Shown here: in pieces, positions 17,415 to 26,781 of the stretch | Layout of the letters: each line of letters opens with the position of its first letter | How positions within the stretch are numbered: position 1 is the first letter of the stretch | Source of the DNA: Cytobacillus sp. S13-E01 | Lineage (GTDB): Bacteria; Bacillota; Bacilli; Bacillales; Bacillaceae_L | Length of the DNA: 49,539 nucleotides | NCBI RefSeq assembly: GCF_029193815.1 | Contig: NZ_JARFVC010000031.1 | Location: forward strand, 1-49,539 | Direction: 5' to 3' | Notes under the pieces: model-generated | What the model saw: only the letters and a program-made list of their open reading frames with translations | The model's database searches: none | What the model was told of the DNA's origin: nothing | Made by a program: the position numbers and the translations under genes

Positions 17415-18431
17415 TCATTTCATCCACTCTTCTTTTCTCATCACTCTTCCTTTGTCTGAAGAAATACGCGCTAATTCGATAAACCGTGTCACTTTAAGTG
17501 CTTCTTCCAACGAGACAACTGGCTCCCTTTTCGCTAAGCCATCTGCTAGCAATGAAAAGAAGTGGTCGTATCCTCCAGACTCTATCATAACCTCTTTTGT
17601 TTCTTCTATATAGATTGTTCCAACCTCTTTTTCTTTCCCTTGATAAAAAGTACCATCTATTAGTTGAGGTTCTTGTTTGTCTAGTCCATATTTCACGAAA
17701 CTACCTTTTACTCCATGCATTTCAAAACGAGGGTAGGTTGAATTAATAAAGGAACCAGAGCGTAAATAGACTCGTTTTTCCCCATAATGGAGCACGACGA
17801 AAAAGCCATCATCCGTTTGACCGTTCTCTCGTTGCGTCATTACTTCTGCATAAATTGCATCTGGTTCACCAAATAAAACAAGCGCCTGGTCGATTAAGTG
17901 GGATCCTAAATCGTATAAGATACCAGAGCCTATCCCTGGTTGTTCTCTCCAACGATCACGTGTAACTGGTCGGAATCGATCAAACCGTGATTCAAGGACC
18001 TTCCAGTCTCCTAACGTTTCTTCTTGTAGCATTTGTTGTATCGTTAAAAAATCCCCATCCCAGCGACGGTTTTGGTGTACAGACACAACAGAATCGCTCT
18101 TTTGGGTAAGCTGAATTAATTCATTTCCTTCTTCAACTGTTAAAAACGCTGGCTTTTCGACCAGCACATCTTTTCCAGTAAGAATACATTGTTTTAGCAT
18201 GTCATAGTGCATATCAGATGGCGTTGTAATGATATACAACGTTGCATCACTTTCTGAAAGTGCCTCATCTAACGTTCTATACACCGGCACATGACTTACA
18301 TCACCATATTCCTTGGATGCTCCTGACCTTGAAACAACTCCCACCACTTCATATTTATCAGAATGAACTAAGTGCGGTAAGTGAAACACCTTTGCAGCAA
18401 AACCAAACCCAACAAGTATCGTTTTTATCAC
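17415..18431 (-). CDS. Gfo/Idh/MocA-family oxidoreductase
   Basis: NAD(P)-dependent sugar or inositol dehydrogenase, 338 aa. The N-terminal Rossmann fold starts IKTILVGFGFAAKVFHLPHL (GxGxxA-type), and the catalytic region has the family EKP motif in DVLVEKPAFLTVEEG (about 92-106) and the conserved histidine in GSGILYDLGSHLIDQAL (about 168-185). The overall sequence resembles YvaA/IolW (scyllo-inositol dehydrogenase) and YdgJ-like proteins. It lies downstream of an XylF-like binding protein on the same strand, so a role in pentose or inositol use is possible. The substrate cannot be fixed from sequence. Confidence 0.88.
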   Translation of the reverse strand: MIKTILVGFGFAAKVFHLPHLVHSDKYEVVGVVSRSGASKEYGDVSHVPVYRTLDEALSESDATLYIITTPSDMHYDMLKQCILTGKDVLVEKPAFLTVEEGNELIQLTQKSDSVVSVHQNRRWDGDFLTIQQMLQEETLGDWKVLESRFDRFRPVTRDRWREQPGIGSGILYDLGSHLIDQALVLFGEPDAIYAEVMTQRENGQTDDGFFVVLHYGEKRVYLRSGSFINSTYPRFEMHGVKGSFVKYGLDKQEPQLIDGTFYQGKEKEVGTIYIEETKEVMIESGGYDHFFSLLADGLAKREPVVSLEEALKVTRFIELARISSDKGRVMRKEEWMK

Positions 18432-18517
18432 GAAAAAACCTCCCCAAATCTATTTATTCCATGCCCATGTAATATCTAACTTTTTAAATGTATCAAGTAT
18501 ACCAGCTAGCATACCTA

Positions 18518-19597
18518 TCATTCCCCTATGTTTCTATATACCTCATCCCTCATATGAAACCCATCCGCAATAATGGTTTCATCCATATTATTTTTATCTA
18601 CTGCAATTGGCCGAAGGAGGAGAGATGGTATTTCTAGTTTTCCGTTGTTAACTTTTCTATCGGTTGGAATGGTTTCTCCTTTCGCCATTTTGATAGCTAC
18701 TTTTGCTGCTTCATACGCTAATGCCTTAATAGGTTTATAGATGGTCATAGTTTGTGTGCCTTCAACAATACGCTGGGCTGCAGCTAAATCTGCATCTTGG
18801 CCTGCAACCGGAACTTTTCCCGCAAGGCCTTGTGCTGCAAGTGCTTCAATGACCCCGCCCGCTGTTGCGTCATTTGCAGCGATAACTGCATCAATCTCAT
18901 TTTCATTTATTTTCAAGGCAGCTTCCATGTAGGCACGCGCATTTTCAGGATCCCAATTTTCAGTCCATTGATCATATACAATCTGTATGTCCCCACTATC
19001 TATAAACGGCTGGAGGACATTAAACACTCCTTTTTTAAGTAAATGTGCATTGTTGTCTGTATTTGCCCCACCGATATATACATACTTTCCTCCCGGCACT
19101 AACTTTGTAATCGCCTGAGCTTGTAGTTCCCCTACTAACTCATTGTCAAAAGAAATGTATAAATCGACAGATGAGTTTTTCACTAAGCGGTCATAAGATA
19201 TAACTTTAACGCCAGCAGAATGGGCTTTGTTGACGATGGTTGCTACAGCCTCTGCGTTATGTGGGACGATAACAAGTAAGTCAATGCCTTCGCTTATTAA
19301 CGTTTCGGCCTGAACGATTTGTAAGGCATCATCACCTTTTGCTTCCCGTATCACGACTTCCGCTCCTAATGCTTCCACCGCTTCTTTAAATAGATCTCTA
19401 TCCCTTGGCCAGCGTTCCTCTTCTAACGTGTCCATCGAAAATCCGATTTTAATCCTTTCTTCTACAGGTTTAATATTTTCTTTCTCGGGTTGTTTACTCT
19501 CTATCTGTTTTGGAGCAACATTCGCTTCACAAGCTACCAAAAATAGGAAGAGGAAGATAAAGTTTATTAACGCTATTGTCCTTAGCTTTCTTACCAT
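18518..19597 (-). CDS. xylF: D-xylose-binding lipoprotein, XylF-like
   Basis: Extracellular sugar-binding component of an ABC importer, 359 aa. It has a lipoprotein signal with lipobox LVAC (Cys23). The mature part follows E. coli XylF closely in motif order: IGFSMDTLEEERWPRDRDLF, LLVIVPHNAEAV, VISYDRLV, YISFDNELVGELQA, DAVIAANDATAGG, VPVAGQDADLAA, TQTMTIYKPI. No ATPase or permease gene adjoins it; it may share the MmsA-MmsB transporter encoded upstream on the same strand. It lies 273 bases beyond the sensor-regulator genes, separated by a dispersed repeat. Confidence 0.85.
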   Translation of the reverse strand: MVRKLRTIALINFIFLFLFLVACEANVAPKQIESKQPEKENIKPVEERIKIGFSMDTLEEERWPRDRDLFKEAVEALGAEVVIREAKGDDALQIVQAETLISEGIDLLVIVPHNAEAVATIVNKAHSAGVKVISYDRLVKNSSVDLYISFDNELVGELQAQAITKLVPGGKYVYIGGANTDNNAHLLKKGVFNVLQPFIDSGDIQIVYDQWTENWDPENARAYMEAALKINENEIDAVIAANDATAGGVIEALAAQGLAGKVPVAGQDADLAAAQRIVEGTQTMTIYKPIKALAYEAAKVAIKMAKGETIPTDRKVNNGKLEIPSLLLRPIAVDKNNMDETIIADGFHMRDEVYRNIGE

Positions 19598-19676
19598 CGT
19601 TTTCCCCTCCCTTCGTCTACTGAACTTCTATTTAACTTTGACTCTTTTTAAAATTATTGTTTTGAACTTTGAACCA

Positions 19677-19825
19677 TGATCGTTCCTTTCCGCGGTGAGG
19701 AAATCGAGCCTCCTCGCCGTTCCACCTGCGGGGTCTTTACCTTTCCTCTCCTACTGAGCAGGAGTGAAGTGCCTTCCGCTCCAATCCACTTAGCGTTTTA
19801 AAGGTTGTTATTTAGACAACACTCT
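19677..19825 (+). repeat. Dispersed GC-rich intergenic repeat (second family), copy 2
   Basis: Shares GAGCCTCCTCGCC, GCGGGGTCTTTACCTTTCC and GTGCCTTCCGCTCCAATCCA with the block at 6735-6895. It lies between xylF and the response regulator gene. Confidence 0.7.
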
Positions 19826-19869
19826 TTGCGAAAAGGTTCCCAATAGATTGAGGGTTTTTATAAAAAAAT

Positions 19870-21411
19870 CTAATCTTTTATCCCAAGCAAAGTCTTACGA
19901 TATTCTCTCGGTGTTACATTACACATTTTTTTAAATACTTTGCTAAAATAATTTGGTTCATGATAGCCAACTTCTAATGTAATTTCCTTAATACTCTTTT
20001 CTGGATCCGCTAGCATTTTCTTCGCCTTTTCAATACGGCACTCTGTTAAAAAATCAATGTAGTTAATGCCTAGTTTTTCTTTAAACATTTTACTAATATA
20101 AATTGGACTTAACCCTACTTTAGTACTAAGTGTTTCTAGTGAAATATTCTGCTCAGAGTTTTCCATGATATATTGTTTAATTTGATGGATTGTATTCGCT
20201 TCCAAGTTTTTATAATGTTTATCATAAGAACCTTTTATATCCAGCAGTAGATTGGCAGTTTCAGAACGTAATTGACGGTAGTTTGGTGCTTGATAATTGT
20301 AGATGGGGGTTGTTGTCTCAATTCCCATTTCACTCATAATCGACCAGATTGACCACAGTGCTTCTAACACTAATTGTTGTACTTGTTGCATTTCTACGCC
20401 TTCCATCTCGTACGCTTGGATAAGATGGCTGATGTTCGATTTAATTTGGTCCCACTGTCCAAGCCGTACCCGGTCGGAAAAATCTTTCTTTAAATACTTC
20501 GCCTGTTTCAGACTTTCTGTTTCATTCAAAACAGGAACATCATGATAAAATCGGTATTTTACAGGAAGTGTAGTATTGCTAGAAGCAATGATTGCCTCCT
20601 GATATGATTGACGGATTTCCTCTAAGGATTTGCACTCATTACCTATACCAACGAACCAACCAGCTATCTGTTCCGTGTTTCCTACTGATAAAATGTCTCT
20701 TGCTAGTGAAATCGCTTGAGAGCGATAAGATTGGCCCTCGTCTCGAAATATAATAATTGGAAGCTGTCCATTGTAAAGGGCACCCATCCATCCGCTTCTC
20801 GTTTTCCTAACTTTCCCTTTAATCCGAGAGTAGTGATGTTCCATTCCTTCTGGTACAATCACGTTCATGACAAATACTTCACTCGCCCGGCGAATATCGA
20901 GCATCTCCATTAGCATATTTAAGTGAACTTCATGGACATGATCAAATAATAGTTGCGTGACAACATCTGTTTCAACGAGAGCTAACGTTCTTTGAAGCAT
21001 TTCTCGTTGCATGTTACTTTCTGCTTGCAACTCCCTTTCGTCTTCTATATCCTTTAAAACCTTTCCAACCGTTGTTCTAATTTCACTCACCTTACTTGGT
21101 TTTAAAATATAATCTTTTGCCCCAAGTTTTAAGGCTGACTGCACATAATTAAACGTATCAAATGCTGTTACCATAATGAATTTAATATGAGGAAAATCTA
21201 CTAGAATCTGCTCTACCGCTTCCAAGCCATTCATTCCAGGCATTTGTATGTCCATTAACACTAAATCTGGTCTAAAGCTTGCTGCTAATTCTACCGCCTT
21301 ATTCCCGTTATTCGCTTGTTCGATGATTAGATCCGGGAATGCTCTATCGAAAATGGCTTTCATCCCTTCCCGTTCTATTTGTTCATCATCCACAATTAAG
21401 AGCTTAATCAT
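19870..21411 (-). CDS. YesN-type response regulator with AraC DNA-binding domain
   Basis: Transcription activator of a two-component system, 513 aa. The N-terminal receiver domain has acidic residues DDE (8-10), phospho-acceptor Asp54 in VLMDIQMPGMNG and Lys105-type K in KPSKV. A long middle region (about 130-400) follows. The C-terminal 100 residues hold two AraC helix-turn-helix units (SLETLSTKVGLSPIYISKMFKEKLG and EVGYHEPNYFSKVFKKMCNVTPREYR). It overlaps the kinase gene by 8 bases. Predicted targets are the adjacent sugar transporter genes, as in XylFII-LytS-YesN systems. Confidence 0.92.
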   Translation of the reverse strand: MIKLLIVDDEQIEREGMKAIFDRAFPDLIIEQANNGNKAVELAASFRPDLVLMDIQMPGMNGLEAVEQILVDFPHIKFIMVTAFDTFNYVQSALKLGAKDYILKPSKVSEIRTTVGKVLKDIEDERELQAESNMQREMLQRTLALVETDVVTQLLFDHVHEVHLNMLMEMLDIRRASEVFVMNVIVPEGMEHHYSRIKGKVRKTRSGWMGALYNGQLPIIIFRDEGQSYRSQAISLARDILSVGNTEQIAGWFVGIGNECKSLEEIRQSYQEAIIASSNTTLPVKYRFYHDVPVLNETESLKQAKYLKKDFSDRVRLGQWDQIKSNISHLIQAYEMEGVEMQQVQQLVLEALWSIWSIMSEMGIETTTPIYNYQAPNYRQLRSETANLLLDIKGSYDKHYKNLEANTIHQIKQYIMENSEQNISLETLSTKVGLSPIYISKMFKEKLGINYIDFLTECRIEKAKKMLADPEKSIKEITLEVGYHEPNYFSKVFKKMCNVTPREYRKTLLGIKD

Positions 21412-22843
21412 GTTTCTCGCCTCTTTGTTTTGGAATTTTTAATAGGACGGCCGTGCCGCTACCTATTGTACTTTCAATCGAAATGACGTCTTCCCTCTCA
21501 TAAAAAAGACGCAAACGCTTTACAACGTTACTAAAACCTATACCTGTTGAATGTCCTTCTGTTTGTACTTGACGTTCCATTAAAATCTGGGTAATCTTCT
21601 CCTCAGACATGCCATTTCCGTCATCTTTAATTAGAATCCTCACATATTCATTCATATCTATCACTCGGATAGTAATGACACCCCCATCAACATTAGGCTC
21701 TACTGCATGAATGACAGCATTCTCAATAATTGGCTGTAGGGTGAGCGCAGGAATAGCCACGTCTATACATGATTCATCAATATCTAACTGTAATTGAAGT
21801 CTATCCGTAAAACGTGCCTTTTGAATCTCCATATATTGATTCACAATCATTAATTCCTCCCGTAATGTAACGGAACGGTCAATTTGCTTTAAATTGTAAC
21901 GCAAAAGGTCTGCCACACTAACGAGCAAATCACTAATTTCTTCCGACCCTTCTAAATATGCTTTTTTCGACAGTGTATTTAGTGTATTAAACAAGAAATG
22001 CGGGTTAATTTGACTTTGGAGACTGCGAAAATGACTTTCCTGCAGCAAAATTTTATTCTGCTGCAGCTCGTTTTCTAGCTTTGCCTTTTCCTTTGTTTGC
22101 TGAAATAAGTTATTAATATTTGTCCGCATATGATCAAACGTTTTAGCAAGAAAGGCAATTTCATCATTCGTTTTGACCGTTATTTCTTTATCAAATCTAC
22201 CTTTCGATAATTCACTAGCAGCCTCTGTTAATTGCTGGACTGGCCTTGTGATGCTTAATGAGAACCAATAAGAAGCTAACAATAGTAATAAAGATGTTAA
22301 TAGAATCATCCATATAGCAAGCTTCACTAATTCAATCGATTGCTCCATAATGCCACGATAGAATGGCTCATGTGTTTTAAGCTCCATATCGATTAACGTG
22401 AGCGTCATATCCGAAATATAGTTACTAATACGAGTTGTTTCCGCAAGGTCTTTTACCGCTGCCTCTGAATCTCGTTCAAGTCCTATTAATCGGTCAGTTG
22501 TTTCGATTAAACTATCCATTAAATTAATGTAATTTGTTAATGTAAAATTATTTTCTTCATTTCTTACATTAAACACTTCATATCTAGCAGACTCCATCAT
22601 CTTTTTGCTATTCTCTAATCTCTGTAAGTTTTCTGGTGTAGACTGGATCATATAGTTATTTAAGTCTGTGATTACTTGATTACTAGACCTTGAAACATCA
22701 TTTAATACTAAGTAACGGTTTAAAATGTCATTGTATTTTACTTGTGATTTATAATTGTAAAAGGTCAGCGTAAGCCAAATAATGGACATAATGACGATGA
22801 CAACGGTTGTAAGCGTTAATATTTTTCTTTGAATACTAATCAT
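21404..22843 (-). CDS. LytS/YesM-type sensor histidine kinase
   Basis: Membrane kinase of 479 aa. Two membrane segments (about 10-28 and 175-195) enclose an extracytoplasmic helical domain, followed by HAMP (about 196-248), a coiled coil, the His-kinase motif SQINPHFLFNTLNTLSKKAYL with phospho-acceptor His282, and an ATPase domain with PALTLQPIIENAVIHA (N box) and DDGNGM plus GTGIGFSN-type G boxes. It overlaps the upstream sensor-protein gene by 4 bases and the regulator gene by 8. The extracellular domain would receive the signal from the anchored sugar-binding protein. Confidence 0.92.
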   Translation of the reverse strand: MISIQRKILTLTTVVIVIMSIIWLTLTFYNYKSQVKYNDILNRYLVLNDVSRSSNQVITDLNNYMIQSTPENLQRLENSKKMMESARYEVFNVRNEENNFTLTNYINLMDSLIETTDRLIGLERDSEAAVKDLAETTRISNYISDMTLTLIDMELKTHEPFYRGIMEQSIELVKLAIWMILLTSLLLLLASYWFSLSITRPVQQLTEAASELSKGRFDKEITVKTNDEIAFLAKTFDHMRTNINNLFQQTKEKAKLENELQQNKILLQESHFRSLQSQINPHFLFNTLNTLSKKAYLEGSEEISDLLVSVADLLRYNLKQIDRSVTLREELMIVNQYMEIQKARFTDRLQLQLDIDESCIDVAIPALTLQPIIENAVIHAVEPNVDGGVITIRVIDMNEYVRILIKDDGNGMSEEKITQILMERQVQTEGHSTGIGFSNVVKRLRLFYEREDVISIESTIGSGTAVLLKIPKQRGEKHD

Positions 22844-23814
22844 TGCTGCTCGTCCTTCAATATACGAATATTGGTGAAGTAACCGTTAATATCAAGCGGC
22901 ACTGTCTCCCCGTTTAGCCATTTAATAAGTTGTTGGACACTGACTTCGCCCATCTTTTCTGGGTCTTGCTCGATGACACCGTCAATTTTTCCTTCTTCTA
23001 AAAGCGGTAACGATTCTGGTCCATCATCAAAGGAATAAATAAAATAAGGATCAACCTGAGACCTTTTCCCTATTTCCTGAACCATTGGACCAACCATATT
23101 CGCATTTACGGCGATAAATGCATTCACATCTGGCATTTGATTTAACATATCTCTCATCGTAGAGATGACTTGATCTCTTGACTCAGATGTTTCCGCATAT
23201 AGCGTCTTAATATCTGGGTATCTGTTTAATATGGCATTGATTCCCTTTAATCTCTCACTCTGGTAATATTCTTGCTGTTTGTCATAAATGAGCACCACAT
23301 TCCCTTTTTCCCCCATATCATCCAACAACTGCCTTGCAATTAATTCACCAGCACGAAATTGATTGGAACCAACATATGTTCTTCTTAAACTTTCCTTCAT
23401 TGGCACATCATTTGCTACCGTAATAATCGGGATACCATTAAACGAGGCCTTTACTTTTGTCAGCTCTTTAAACTCATCTGTACCTAGTCCTTGTACGATA
23501 ATTCCATCCACTTTTGAATGGATAGCTAGTTCTAATTTTTTTAGAAATTCTTCTGAATTATTACTGTAGCTACCCCATATTTCGAGACTAGCTCCTTCTA
23601 TTTCTGCCTGTCTCAATGCTCCACTACCAACCTTATTCCAAAACGTAGTGTCCATGTCTCTTGTGATGAAGACTAACCGGTATTGAGAGTCTGTTTGCTT
23701 TTTTGCTTTAGGTAAGGCTAAGTCGTTGCTAAAGACAATGTTGGCTGAGACAAAAATGAGATAACAAAGGGAGACAAATACGATTCCTAGTACGATATAC
23801 ATATATTTTTTCAT
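22840..23814 (-). CDS. Membrane-anchored sugar-binding sensor protein, XylFII-like
   Basis: Sugar receptor rather than transporter component, 324 aa. An uncleaved-looking N-terminal membrane segment (about 6-28, no lipobox cysteine) is followed by a type I periplasmic-binding fold: YRLVFITRDMDTTFWNKVGSGA, VDGIIVQGLGTDEF, PIITVANDVP, RRTYVGSNQFRAGELIARQL, NAFIAVNANMVGPMV. Gene order receptor-kinase-regulator with overlaps matches XylFII-LytS-type systems, where D-xylose binding to the anchored protein activates the kinase. Which sugar is sensed here is inferred from the neighbouring transporter. It follows mmsB after a terminator, so expression is separate. Confidence 0.85.
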   Translation of the reverse strand: MKKYMYIVLGIVFVSLCYLIFVSANIVFSNDLALPKAKKQTDSQYRLVFITRDMDTTFWNKVGSGALRQAEIEGASLEIWGSYSNNSEEFLKKLELAIHSKVDGIIVQGLGTDEFKELTKVKASFNGIPIITVANDVPMKESLRRTYVGSNQFRAGELIARQLLDDMGEKGNVVLIYDKQQEYYQSERLKGINAILNRYPDIKTLYAETSESRDQVISTMRDMLNQMPDVNAFIAVNANMVGPMVQEIGKRSQVDPYFIYSFDDGPESLPLLEEGKIDGVIEQDPEKMGEVSVQQLIKWLNGETVPLDINGYFTNIRILKDEQQ

Positions 23815-23924
23815 GTACGCTTTCTCCCCCTTCTCTCTTAAACATTATTATATGTTCATTCACTTTGATTCTATCAGCCCAGCAACTAAACTGCATTATA
23901 ATAATATAGGTAATTATGCAAAAA

Positions 23925-23952
23925 GGCTTTCCCAATTTTCTTGGTGAAAGCC
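23925..23952 (-). terminator. Terminator of the chvE-mmsA-mmsB operon
   Basis: On the minus strand GGCTTTCxCCAA pairs with TTGGGAAAGCC, followed by TTTTTGCAT. It lies 35 bases after the mmsB stop and before the sensor genes. Confidence 0.75.
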
Positions 23953-23986
23953 CGCTTGCTGCCATACATAAGGATATAAGTGATCG

Positions 23987-25162
23987 TTAGTTTCCTTTTC
24001 TTCTTGTCATAACATCGAAGATTACGGCTAAGGCTAATACGCCACCTTTAATCATATATTGATAGGAAATTCCTACACCTAGTAAGTTCATCCCACTCGT
24101 TAAGGATGCCATTACGATGGCTCCGATGATGGCTCCTGTTACTTTACCTACCCCACCTGCTGCAGATACACCGCCAACGTACGCAGCTGCAATTGCATCA
24201 AGCTCGAATAGTGTACCAGCTGTTGTCGTTGCTGCTTGAAGACGAGAGGTAAATAGAATACCTGATAAAGCAGATAGTAAGCCCATTGAACCGAATACAA
24301 TATACGTAATCTTGTTCACGTTAATCCCACTTAAATGTGCAGCTTCTGGATTACTACCGACTGCATAAATATGCCTTCCCAGTACTGTCTTCGTTGTGAA
24401 AAAATGATAGACAAGGACAACTAATAAGATAATAATCACTGTCCAAGAAAAACCGTTATAGCCAGCTAAAATCCACGTGATTGCAGCGATGATAGCCGAC
24501 ACGAACACAAGCTGTAAAATAAAAATCTGCTTTGAAACGACTTCGAAATTATACTTAATTTTATTTCGACGAGTAGAAACTGCACTATAATTGTAAAAAA
24601 GTATTCCAAGTCCACCAATTAATAAAGATAGTAAGTGTAATCCACTGATTTGCATAATAGAAGGAATGAATCCATTTCCAATTGCATTAAATGCATCATT
24701 TTCGACGATGATTGTCCCAGACTTTTCTGTTACTTGTAGAATCGCACCACGATAAATTAACCAACCAGCAAGTGTTGCAACAAAGGCAGGAATACCTACT
24801 TTTGCAACAAGTAAGCCTGTGAATAAACCAGCAATTGTTCCAAGTACTAAAATAATGGGAATTACGATATAAACAGGTAGCCCATACTGCATTAAAAGAA
24901 TTGCTGCAATCGCCCCAAGGAACCCTGCTAAAAATCCGATCGATAAGTCAATATGTCGAATGACAATGACAAGCATAACACCGACAGCAAGAACCGCAAT
25001 ATAACCAGCAGAATCTAGTAAGTTACTAATATTACGAGAGGAAATAAATAAGCCATCTGTTAAAATAGTAAAGATTAGAAAGATGACAAATAAGGCAATG
25101 TACATCCCGTAATCACGAATATTTTTACTAATTAACGTTTTCACGTCATTAATTAAAGTCAT
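23987..25162 (-). CDS. mmsB: Multiple-monosaccharide ABC transporter permease
   Basis: Membrane subunit of a XylH/GguB-type sugar importer, 391 aa with about ten hydrophobic segments. Family signatures are NISNLLDSAGYIAVLAVGVMLVIV, RHIDLSIGFLAGFLGA (30-100), and near the C-terminus AAAYVGGVSAAGGVGKVTGAIIGA. Length equals typical MmsB. It starts 12 bases after the mmsA stop and ends the operon before a terminator. Alternative name xylH; substrate range (xylose, arabinose, galactose, glucose) is family knowledge. Confidence 0.9.
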   Translation of the reverse strand: MTLINDVKTLISKNIRDYGMYIALFVIFLIFTILTDGLFISSRNISNLLDSAGYIAVLAVGVMLVIVIRHIDLSIGFLAGFLGAIAAILLMQYGLPVYIVIPIILVLGTIAGLFTGLLVAKVGIPAFVATLAGWLIYRGAILQVTEKSGTIIVENDAFNAIGNGFIPSIMQISGLHLLSLLIGGLGILFYNYSAVSTRRNKIKYNFEVVSKQIFILQLVFVSAIIAAITWILAGYNGFSWTVIIILLVVLVYHFFTTKTVLGRHIYAVGSNPEAAHLSGINVNKITYIVFGSMGLLSALSGILFTSRLQAATTTAGTLFELDAIAAAYVGGVSAAGGVGKVTGAIIGAIVMASLTSGMNLLGVGISYQYMIKGGVLALAVIFDVMTRRKGN

Positions 25163-25174
25163 TGGTTTAGCCTC

Positions 25175-26695
25175 CTATTGTGTTGCAAGTTGCATTATTT
25201 TTTCTTGATCGGCTTCTTCTATTGGTAATTCGCCTTTGATTTCACCTTCGGCCATGACATACACTCTGTCACTCATTCCCAATACTTCACCAAGCTCAGA
25301 AGAAATCATAATAATACTCATTCCCTCTTCAATCAGCTTGTTCATTACCGTATAAATTTCAAATTTTGCGCCCACATCAATACCACGAGTAGGTTCATCT
25401 AATATAAGGAGTTTAGGGCCGACAAACAGCCACTTACCTAGCGAAACTTTTTGTTGGTTACCGCCGCTTAATTTGCCAACAAGCTGTTCTAAAGATGCAG
25501 CTTTGATGTGTAATGAAGTTTTATATCCATCTGCTACTTTAATCTCTTCGTTGTCGTTGATTACTCCATTGATAGCAATTCCATGTAAATTGGCGGCAGA
25601 AATATTGCTTTTAATATCTTGCGTTAAAAACAACCCATCCCCCTTACGATCTTCCGTAACGTACGCGATACCAGCTTTAATTGCATCACTTGTATGTTTC
25701 AATACCTTTGGCATTCCATCCATCAGTAAGTCACCTTGCAATTTATACGATTTCGCATTACCAAAGATACTAAGGGCAAGTTCCGTTCGGCCAGAGCCCA
25801 TTAAGCCTGCCAAACCAATAATTTCACCTTTTCTAACGTGTAGATTTGCATTTTTCACAACATGTCTACCAAGTTTTTGGTCGTAAGCAGACCAATTCTT
25901 TAACTCTAAGACCTTTTCTTCTGATATATTTTTAGCGCGTTTCGGATAAATATCTTGAATTTCGCGTCCAACCATATTTTTAATTATCGTATTTTCTGTT
26001 ATTTCACCTTTTGCGGCATCCAGTGTTCCGATCGTTTGCCCATCACGAATTACGGTTGCATTATTAGATATCTTAATAACTTCCTTCAATTTATGAGAAA
26101 TCATAATACAGGTAATCCCTTGTTTTCTGAGACCACCTAGTAAGTTTAATAAATTTTCACTGTCGTCCTCATTTAAAGCTGCAGTCGGTTCATCGAGAAT
26201 GAGAAGCTTTACGTCTTTACTTAACGCTTTGGCAATTTCAATTAACTGACGTTTCCCTACTCCTAAGTCTTTAACGAGTGTCTCCGGGTTTACATCGAGG
26301 TTTACTTTTTCTAGAAGTTTTTTTGCTTCAACAATCGTTTCGTTCCAGTCAATTAAAGCTCCTTGCTTAATTTCATTGCCAGCAAATATATTTTCATAGA
26401 CTGTGAGATCAGGAAACAAAGCTAACTCCTGGTAAATGATAACGATACCTGAATTCACACTATCGTTAATTTTATTAAATTGTTGTACCTTACCTTCGTA
26501 AACAATATCCCCTTCATAAGTTCCATAAGGATACACACCACTAAGTACTTTCATTAGAGTCGACTTTCCAGCCCCGTTCTCTCCAACTAGACAGTGAATT
26601 TCACCCTTCTTTACTTTAAAATTGACATTGTCGAGCGCCTTAACTCCTGTAAACTCCTTTGTAATCTGCTTCATCTCTAGAATATATTCGCTCAT
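25175..26695 (-). CDS. mmsA: Multiple-monosaccharide ABC transporter ATPase, two nucleotide-binding domains
   Basis: Cytoplasmic ATPase of 506 aa with two fused ABC domains, as in XylG/GguA. Domain one has Walker A GENGAGKST (38-46), an atypical signature LGVGKRQ and Walker B LLILDEPTAALNE. Domain two has the usual degenerate first loop GLMGSGRTE, signature LSGGNQQK and LLILDEPTRGIDVGAK. I chose ATG 26695 because GGAGGG lies 7 bases upstream; a TTG at 26710 would cover that site. It lies between chvE and mmsB and follows a strong intergenic hairpin. Confidence 0.92.
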   Translation of the reverse strand: MSEYILEMKQITKEFTGVKALDNVNFKVKKGEIHCLVGENGAGKSTLMKVLSGVYPYGTYEGDIVYEGKVQQFNKINDSVNSGIVIIYQELALFPDLTVYENIFAGNEIKQGALIDWNETIVEAKKLLEKVNLDVNPETLVKDLGVGKRQLIEIAKALSKDVKLLILDEPTAALNEDDSENLLNLLGGLRKQGITCIMISHKLKEVIKISNNATVIRDGQTIGTLDAAKGEITENTIIKNMVGREIQDIYPKRAKNISEEKVLELKNWSAYDQKLGRHVVKNANLHVRKGEIIGLAGLMGSGRTELALSIFGNAKSYKLQGDLLMDGMPKVLKHTSDAIKAGIAYVTEDRKGDGLFLTQDIKSNISAANLHGIAINGVINDNEEIKVADGYKTSLHIKAASLEQLVGKLSGGNQQKVSLGKWLFVGPKLLILDEPTRGIDVGAKFEIYTVMNKLIEEGMSIIMISSELGEVLGMSDRVYVMAEGEIKGELPIEEADQEKIMQLATQ

Positions 26696-26729
26696 CCTGA
26701 TTCCCTCCAAACAAAACAGCTATAATAAT

Positions 26730-26765
26730 TGCGTGATAGTAATCTAAGTTGATTACTACCACGCA
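26730..26765 (-). promoter_or_regulatory. Strong hairpin between chvE and mmsA
   Basis: TGCGTGATAGTAATC (26730-26744) pairs with GATTACTACCACGCA (26751-26765), a 15-bp stem with one G-T pair and a 6-base loop. No T run follows in the direction of transcription, so it is more likely an mRNA-stabilising or processing element that raises binding-protein yield over the ATPase and permease than a full terminator. Confidence 0.65.
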
Positions 26766-26781
26766 GCATTTATTTCTATTT

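Noticed and set aside
18518-19597. XylF-like protein as part of a complete second ABC operon
   Set aside because: No ATPase or permease gene adjoins it; next genes are an oxidoreductase and the sensor-regulator unit.
25473-25886. 137-aa plus-strand frame
   Set aside because: Antisense to mmsA, a confirmed family member.
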